Shown here piece by piece: positions 57,820-64,000 of a stretch of DNA of 64,000 nt. The translations under genes and the position numbers were made by a program. The notes beneath the pieces are model-generated. The model was not told the origin of the DNA and did not search any database. It saw only the letters and a list, made by a program, of their open reading frames with translations. Every line of letters starts with the position of its first letter. The first letter of the stretch is position 1. The DNA is from Trichosphaerium sp. ATCC 40318 (lineage: Eukaryota > Discosea > Flabellinia > Trichosidae), in NCBI GenBank assembly GCA_038496445.1, contig JALMLS010000140.1:1-64000 (forward strand), in the 5' to 3' direction.

Positions 57820-59406
57820 CTATTTCGAAAGTTTCTTAGTATTTTTTCGTTTTAAGTACCTTTTCTTATAGTTGTCTATGAAACTCATCATTTTAAAATC
57901 AATAGGTTGTTTGTCACCATCTATAAGCGTGATAACAGATGTTTCTTTGTTGACTCTATAAACAGTCTTACTTGTAATCAAAAGTTCTTTATCAAAAAGC
58001 CAAAAACCTTTCTCTTTTGCACCATCAGGAAATGAAACAATACCTTCTTCAAATACCGTTCCATGACTCCACTCACCAATCCATTTCACACCAGATAATT
58101 CATTCTCATTTTCAGCATTACAAAAATACAACTCTCCTTTACCATGTCTAAGATCATGCCTATACTCGCCAACATATTTTGTTCCATTTTTCCATATTGT
58201 TTCACCAACACCACTTCTTCTATTAATTATAAAATCACCAATGTATTTTCTACCATCAGGCCATATAAAAGTACCCTTTCCTTGAATGTTTTCTAACTTA
58301 AAGTTTCCTCTGTAAAACTTACCGTCAGGCCATGACATTTCACCAAAACCAGATATCCAATCATTCTCAAACTCACCAATGTATTTCTTACCATCAACCC
58401 AACACTTCTCTCCATTACCATGTCTTTTACCATTCTTAAAGTCACCTTTATAAATAGTACCACTTGCTGTAACATATGTTCCTTTGCCATGTTGTATACC
58501 GGCCACGAAGTCACCTATATACTCAGTACCATCAAGCCAACACTTCTCTCCATTACCATGTATTTTACCATTCTTAAAGTCTCCTTTATAAATAGTGCCA
58601 CTTTTTGAAACATACGTTCCTTTACCTTCTTTGTTACCGTTTTTAAACTGGCCAATATACCTGGATCCACTAACCCAACACTGCTCTCCATTACCGTGGC
58701 TTTTACCATTCTTAAAGTCTCCTTTATAAATAGTACCGCTGGGAGTAACATATGTTCCTTTACCTTCTCGTATACCGGCCACAAAGTCACCTACATACTC
58801 AGTACCATCGTGCCATAACTGCCTACCATTTCCTTCTAAGCGTCCACTAATAAAATTACCATAGTACTTTGTTCCATCTTTTAAATAACATTTACCTTTC
58901 CCAGTCATCCTGCCTTTATAAAAATCACCGATATAAACCTTACCATTAACCCATTCTTGTTTTCCTGTACCATGCTTCTTACCTCTAACAAAGTCACCGA
59001 CATATACACTTCCATTAGCACCAAATAAAGTCCCTCTGCCTGTAATTTTATTGTTTTTAAACTCTCCAACATACTTTGATCCGTCAGGCCAAGTTTGCTC
59101 TCCTTTGCCATTTTTTTTATCATTTTCATAGTCTCCACTATAAACTATACCTTGAGGCCAATAAAAATGGCTTCCTTTGCCATGACGTTTGTTATCTTTA
59201 AACTCTCCAATATACTTTGTGCCATTTGGAAACGTTACTTCTCCTTTTCCTGTAATGTTATCTTTATAGAACTCACCAATATACTCTTTCCCATCTGGCC
59301 AAGAATATTCTCCATTACCATGGCGCTTACCTCTTCTCAATTCTCCGGTATACTTAGAACCATCACGGTACGTTTTTGTTCCTGTTTTTATTTTCTTTTG
59401 CTTCAT
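57820..59406 (-). CDS. MORN-repeat protein, intronless
   Basis: From ATG 59406 (MKQKKIKTGTKTYRDGSKYT) the single exon encodes 528 residues. About 19 MORN repeats of 22-23 residues run through it, each like 'PDGKEYIGEFYKDNITGKGE' or SGTIYKGDFKNGKSHGNGE. A 65-residue non-MORN tail follows (ITSKTVYRVNKETSVITLID, DFKMMSFIDNYKKRYLKR). MORN arrays form elongated beta structures that bind membranes or partner proteins, and they are common in cytoskeletal and phosphoinositide-kinase contexts; no kinase or other domain is attached. Repeats 9-14 are nearly identical at the DNA level, which suggests recent internal duplication. Absence of introns contrasts with neighbouring genes; MORN genes of this kind are also found in large DNA viruses of protists. 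Confidence 0.88.
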   Translation of the reverse strand: MKQKKIKTGTKTYRDGSKYTGELRRGKRHGNGEYSWPDGKEYIGEFYKDNITGKGEVTFPNGTKYIGEFKDNKRHGKGSHFYWPQGIVYSGDYENDKKNGKGEQTWPDGSKYVGEFKNNKITGRGTLFGANGSVYVGDFVRGKKHGTGKQEWVNGKVYIGDFYKGRMTGKGKCYLKDGTKYYGNFISGRLEGNGRQLWHDGTEYVGDFVAGIREGKGTYVTPSGTIYKGDFKNGKSHGNGEQCWVSGSRYIGQFKNGNKEGKGTYVSKSGTIYKGDFKNGKIHGNGEKCWLDGTEYIGDFVAGIQHGKGTYVTASGTIYKGDFKNGKRHGNGEKCWVDGKKYIGEFENDWISGFGEMSWPDGKFYRGNFKLENIQGKGTFIWPDGRKYIGDFIINRRSGVGETIWKNGTKYVGEYRHDLRHGKGELYFCNAENENELSGVKWIGEWSHGTVFEEGIVSFPDGAKEKGFWLFDKELLITSKTVYRVNKETSVITLIDGDKQPIDFKMMSFIDNYKKRYLKRKNTKKLSK

Positions 59407-59927
59407 TCTTTGCACGTGACAAATAAAAAAATACGTGTTTGGCAACGATTGTTATCCGGGTTGTTTGCGAACGTTTTAGCGAGTCGATAACGTATTTTGT
59501 TTAACAACGAACTCAAAATATGCTAGACTAGCGTTATAATTATTGAAGGGTAAAATTGGCTTCTTATACAGCCACTACGGTTTATACCCACTATTTGTTT
59601 AAGTCACCCTTGGTTTTTCATGAAACACCCAATACTGCTCACAATACTGCGAACTCAAGCAATGAACAGTCAACGTCACAGGTCTTGGCTTTATAAACTC
59701 ACTGTCGTATAAGGTTCCATTGCACTGCGACAGTGAGTGTGTTAATACACTTTTGGCGCAGTGGTGTATATTTTGCGACATGAAGTGTCAATCAGAAAAA
59801 CTACACCAGTACCAACAAGTATTTTATTTTACAATGTCAAGCAATAAACGATGACAGGTTAGAGTCTTCCTGAAGTGATTTCTTAAGAATGTACAAGTAA
59901 TGAAAACCTACACAATCCATTATTTAA
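59407..59927. other. Intergenic spacer
   Basis: About 520 bp. CACGTG lies at about 59413, directly before the MORN gene start. Nothing else is seen. Confidence 0.4.
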
Positions 59928-60792
59928 CTACAAGAAGCAAACAATAATCAAGAAACCTTTATTTGAATCATTGTCATTGATGGGAATTTTATCAACTGTC
60001 ACGTGCCTGGAAAATTATTTAGAATTAAATTTTATGCTTTAAAACTACTTACCAATAACATCCCGATGCTTTTAAAAAATCGATTCTGTCAGAAGGAGAT
60101 CCGTATGATACTACTAAAGCACATGACCCAAGAGAAAGAATTCTGAACATTTCTTTCAAGAAAAGAGTTGTATTTTGGAAACATTTTGGTCCACACTGGT
60201 TTAGCGTCTTAGCAGTACTCAAATAAAATCAACACGTACAAGAAGCGCATCCAAGGTTCCCTTATCAAGTATACCACCAAAAATACCGTCACCAAAGTAG
60301 CTCATATCCGTGCAATCCAAAGTCAGCCCTTTTTTTTTGTTTAGCTTTTTGAAACAACTAGAATCTGTTTTTCTCATTTGTTTCTGCTTTTTGAAAGTAA
60401 TTCGCACGTGCAATCAAGTTGTTCTATATTCGCATATTTATCACGCATGCTTTTAATAACGACATCACTAATATCAACATTTATGACGTGCTTCCAGCCG
60501 TCTTTGACCATCAAACCAGGAAACTCTACAAAAGTACCGTTTTTTTAGCGTTTGAAGTGTGTAATACTCTACCAGAGTTGCCACAACCGGTGTGTAATAT
60601 ATCAACGTTCTGTGGGAGGTGTAGAGCAATGTACTTCTTTAGCCTGTCGTAATTTTGATACCAATCGAATTGTTTTGGCTCTCTACAGCATTATTAGCGC
60701 AGTTATACGCGAAATAACGCATTTTACTTTCGGTATCGTTTGTCCCAGTATTCGCTTGCAGCATAATTCCCCACACGAAGTTTCTCAGTCAT
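59928..60792 (-). CDS. METTL13/EFM4-type methyltransferase
   Basis: ATG 60792 opens MTEKLRVGNYAASEYWDKRY. Exons 60792-60728, 60682-60573 and 60526-... join in frame. The protein has WYQNYDRLKKYIALHLPQNV, DILHTGCGNSEFPG (the S-adenosylmethionine-binding GCGNS motif), WKHVINVDISDVVIKSMRD, LTLDCTDMSYFGDGIFGGIL followed by DKGTLDALL (the 'D...DKGTLDAL' signature of METTL12/METTL13/EFM4-like enzymes), and EMFRILSLGSCALVVSYGSP. The last exon gives WHVTVDKIPINDNDSNKGF and IIVCFL, with stop 59928-59930. These enzymes methylate lysines, often of eEF1A. The gene shares a 112-bp divergent promoter region with the small gene at 60905. Confidence 0.88.
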
Positions 60793-60904
60793 ACCTATGG
60801 GGTGGGAGGGTTTTTAGGGTTATTGAAGTTAAATGTCAACCAAATTCCACAGATTCGTTTGTTTGAACTGTCACACGCCTCAATGCATTCTTAACCGTAT
60901 AGAA

Positions 60905-61391
60905 ATGTCTAATAAATCTCCTTTGATTGGATTAATAGGCGAACCACCAGAACAACCTAAACCGTTATGGGAGCAGCCAGTACGTTACTCAAACAACGCA
61001 ACTAGACGTATATTAATAACATCTGAAGGCGGAATCGTTTATAGCGCACTTAGAAAGCAAAATGAATACTGTTTGTGAACGGTACGACATCGTAGAATGT
61101 GTGGTTTTGATGATATGCGCCAGATTACATTTTTTTCTGATTTTTACTTTCGTCCTTTCAGACACGATGTCATTGACGATTCTCATCAATTCTATGAGTC
61201 TGAAGAATATATAGAAACACAACCACTTCTATCAGTACGTACTCAGGGTTCTGTCAACCTCACAAACTCTAAAAAAGGGCTCTACAATGACAGCAAATAT
61301 GGATGACACATTCGCGCTCGAAGAGGATACCACCAAGAGTGAGGATGACTCTACAACGTCTTTTTGTTGCTGCTTCAAAGTACACAACTAA
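60905..61391 (+). CDS. Small three-exon gene, 118 residues, unknown function
   Basis: Exons 60905-61074, 61162-61234 and 61278-61391 (donors GTGAAC and GTACGT; acceptors TTTCAG and AAAAAAG) join in frame, totalling 357 nt. The protein starts MSNKSPLIGLIGEPPEQPKP and contains RRILITSEGGIVYSALRKQN, then ESEEYIETQPLLSGS, an acidic sorting-like segment with a dileucine. It ends TKSEDDSTTSFCCCFKVHN. The three adjacent cysteines near the C-terminus and the dileucine suggest palmitoylation and endomembrane attachment, which is inference. I do not recognise the family. No single exon is long enough to be noticed alone. Confidence 0.6.
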
Positions 61392-62039
61392 AGCTATACG
61401 TACAGCATCACGAGAGTACACTAACTCATCTCAATTCATTGACATGTTTTATTTTGGTCAAATAACAAGTTAACATGTGTTAAGACATAAAATCTTGGAT
61501 TATATTAACATCACGTGATGTTCAAATAACTTAGTAGCTTCTGTTTAAATTATTCATATAAGGTAGACGCTATTTTCTTGCATAGGTCACATGCGAAAAT
61601 GCAACTTCACGTGTTTTGATTCGACAAACAACATAACTTAATTGCTTTTATCAGAACAATCTGGACAAGCAAATACTGCAGCATAGCCTTTCTGTTCTAA
61701 AGAAGTCGTAACCTTGTTCTTTTGTTATCATTGTAGGGTTGTTAGAATTCACCACTTTTTGTAAAGCAAAAGCAACTTTTGACAGTGATACTCAGGAGTA
61801 ACGTCATTCCTTTGCTAGCAGAAAAGGTAGTTTCGCATGAAATATGCTCTCTTTTTAACAATTTCTCGATACTATTTGTACCAACCGGCGCACCCCTACA
61901 CCATAGTTGTGATATGCATGCCTATGACTTGAATAAATAATCGCAAGCTCACCATGAATAGCTACTAACTATTTTACATGGGAAATAAAATAGCTTTTTA
62001 ATCTTTTTTTTTATTGTTTGGTTTATACAATTTTTTATT
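61392..62039. other. Intergenic stretch
   Basis: About 650 bp between convergent genes. It holds CATCACGTGATG at about 61509 and another CACGTG at about 61608. Nothing else recognised. Confidence 0.45.
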
Positions 62040-63960
62040 TTATATCACAAAAGTATCATCATCATCAATGCCTCTCCAAGCAAGTTCATACTCACGGTTC
62101 CAAGTCCATGCGTTAGTACTAGCTAATGGATAATCTTGAGGAAACTTTTTAATAGTGAAATATAGCTCCTTATTTTCAAGGTGCCTCATGTACCTAAAAA
62201 TACAGTCAGATGGAAGACTACATCCGAAAATGTCACGTGGTCATTTTCAATAAAAAGCACTAGTAGTATTGATCTTGAGGTTTTCTTTGTACTGTTCATT
62301 TGGGCTTAAAGGATACAATAAAAATGCAAGAAAAAAAGAAGAAAGAAGAAAGCGTGCTTACCCTCTCATTCGTTGGATGTATCCGCTCATAGTCGACTGA
62401 AGTGTACCAACAAATACTCTACCTTGTGTACAAACAATCATCTCTACAAGAGGGACCCACCAGTTAGGTAAATCAGTTACAAGAGATGCATAATCAGAAA
62501 ATGTATGGATATTATATCTTTTTCCCATAACAGACTCAAACTCATCTTTAAAAACTTGTGGATCTTCATCTGTTGCTACATATATATCCTCTCCTTCTTG
62601 TAATAAACCAAGGGTATTTTCATATATAGTTTCAGGTTTGATATTCCTATTCTCCTTGAATTCCAAGCACGTCAAAGAAAACAAAAAGGAAGAAGATGTT
62701 GGGAAGTTACAAGTTCCAAAAAAAAAAAGTTTGGTCGGATACGTAAATCTCCACGGCGGTAATGGAATGCGCTGTATGACTTTGGTAGTTTAACTATAAT
62801 ACGTGCAGCAGCTTCCCACATTTCATCCATGAAATGAACATGATCTCTAACCATACGACGAGTTTCTTTGAACATATGCTTATGTGATTCTCGGAAATAA
62901 AAATGAAGATAAAAGTGATTAAAGAACGTTTGCTCCCCAAACTCAAGGACTAAGAAGAGTATAAGATAAAATAAAATATACAACAAGACATAATTCAGAT
63001 ATCTATCGTACGTTTAGCAGTCTTAAAGTTAGGCTCAGAGTTAGAATCTCGAAGAGTTACACCCCAGTTTGGAGGATCAGCATACTTTCTGTTGTGACGC
63101 CAAGCTTGTAGTTTTTCCATTTCTGGAGTACCTTCTTTTGGTAGTTCTGGGTACACAAATGTGGATGACTAACATGGGAAAAAGGGTGTCAGCATTTTGT
63201 TAATGAAGTAGGATTGAGTAAAACAAAAGTTAACTTTTTCTAAATTTAAAATTGTTTGTTGCTTTTCTTACTCCAGAGCTAAAGTCTTTCCATATACATG
63301 TAGCCTTTGATTTGATTATTTCTTTATAGTCTGGGTGGTTAATAAACTCATAGTACTGAATGGTAGGATGACCTGACTTCATATCGTACAAGTTATACGA
63401 CTAAAAAGAATTAATGTTTAAAATCAAATCTCCAAAAAATGTCGAAGTGACACGTTGTTTTTCGTACATCAGACGTCCTGAATATTTCTTTGTAAGGATA
63501 CGTTACAGATGGTTCAGGAAGAACCAACGTTCGGTTAGTTAACATAGCCATCACATATGCAATCTCAAGCGACATACGCCTGTAATTAAAGAATTAGTAA
63601 AATACAATACAAAAGAGGAGAAAAAAAAACCAACAGGTAAATGTCACGCGACATGTCATGTTTTAAAAGGCGTACTTGTTATTGTGACCAGCTCTCCATG
63701 GTACAAATGTCATGTATCGATCAGGTATACTGCGCTTAGGCGCATGGTGGGTGTGTCTGTCAGGGTATTCCCAATATTGCATTCTATAACACTCAAATTA
63801 AGAAGAGAGCGTTTGGAATGCAGTTGAGAGCGTTTTGCGTACTTTTCGAGAATAATTTGTTCAGTGTGTACTTCTTCAGCAGATAGAGTTGATTTATCGT
63901 GTATATTTGCGCGTATGATGTCCTCGATGTTATCTAGATTAATTTAGTTTTAAATCGACG
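62040..63960 (-). CDS. O-fucosyltransferase-like glycosyltransferase (5' end beyond window)
   Basis: Exons read from the right edge: NIEDIIRANIHDKSTLSAEE, KMQYWEYPDRHTHHAPKRS, YMTFVPWRAGHNNKRMSLEI and AYVMAMLTNRTLVLPEPSVT, SGHPTIQYYEFINHP, MWEAAARIIVKLPKSYSAF and HYRRGDLR. Later segments are EGEDIYVATDEDPQVFKDEF, WWVPLVEMIVCTQGRVFVGT and LQSTMSGYIQRMRG. HxRRGD, the 'VATDE' step and the 'F.GT..S(T/S)' element form the GDP-fucose-binding signature of the plant-type protein O-fucosyltransferase superfamily. These enzymes act in the secretory pathway on Ser/Thr or glycans. The start and signal anchor are outside the window, since an acceptor at about 63951 implies an upstream exon. The 3' end is TAA 62040-62042. 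Confidence 0.85.
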
Positions 63961-64000
63961 TTGCACTTTTTTTCATTCTTGATCCGTGTAACATACGCGC

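Noticed and set aside
58420-59490. Plus-strand open frames opposite the MORN gene
   Set aside because: Periodic antisense shadows of the MORN codons.

Overview
The window comes from the nuclear genome of a microbial eukaryote. It is A+T-rich and gene-dense on both strands. Most genes are cut by many short spliceosomal introns (about 40-100 nt). The standard genetic code appears to be used, since TAA, TAG and TGA all end genes. I cannot name the species. A WASH-complex subunit, a formin, F-box proteins and aspartate-semialdehyde dehydrogenase (absent from animals) point to a free-living protist or fungus-like lineage. Two sequence habits run through the window: 5' splice sites are very often GTAC, usually GTACGT, and the hexamer CACGTG is strongly over-represented.

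Layout. 1-2.0 kb: non-coding, with two blocks of a GGTATAAT/ATTATACC repeat. 2.0-4.4 kb: spliced armadillo-like gene. 4.5-4.8 kb: coatomer-alpha-like WD40 fragment. 5.1 kb: tRNA-Lys(UUU). 6.2-8.8 kb (-): repeat protein with a C-terminal endonuclease-like domain. 9.1-10.2 kb: F-box/LRR protein. 10.4-12.3 kb (-): GH13 glycosidase with intact catalytic residues. 12.3-12.7 kb (-): small unidentified gene. 13.1-17.6 kb (-): CLU-like/TPR protein. 17.9-18.3 kb: direct repeat. 19.1-20.7 kb: aspartate-semialdehyde dehydrogenase. 21.0-22.3 kb: WASH subunit 3 (CCDC53). 22.5-23.6 kb: F-box-like/MORN-variant protein, followed by a truncated second copy.

24-48.6 kb is the dynamic part. A vWA-domain gene is present twice as a long inverted repeat (24.1-26.2 kb and 36.2-38.4 kb). 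The roughly 10 kb between the arms hold a small two-exon gene, a YkvA-like membrane protein gene with a 4-nt microexon, a PH-formin, the first copy (A) of a new F-box family, and an NAD-dependent epimerase/reductase. After the right arm come a small secreted cysteine-rich protein gene and three more F-box family copies (B +, C -, D -). Copy B has a premature stop.

48.7-64 kb: a CENP-S/MHF1-like histone-fold gene, a possible small gene, a degenerate histidine-acid-phosphatase-like surface protein, a large coiled-coil/F-box protein, an intronless MORN protein with about 19 repeats, a METTL13-type methyltransferase facing a small three-exon gene, and an O-fucosyltransferase running off the right edge.

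Cellular themes are actin and endosome remodelling (formin, WASH subunit), ubiquitin-ligase adaptors (at least six F-box-like genes), chromosome maintenance and surface or secreted proteins. Nothing looks like a bacterial operon. Exon limits come from reading splice sites and frames by eye. Those given to the base were checked for frame; the others are approximate.
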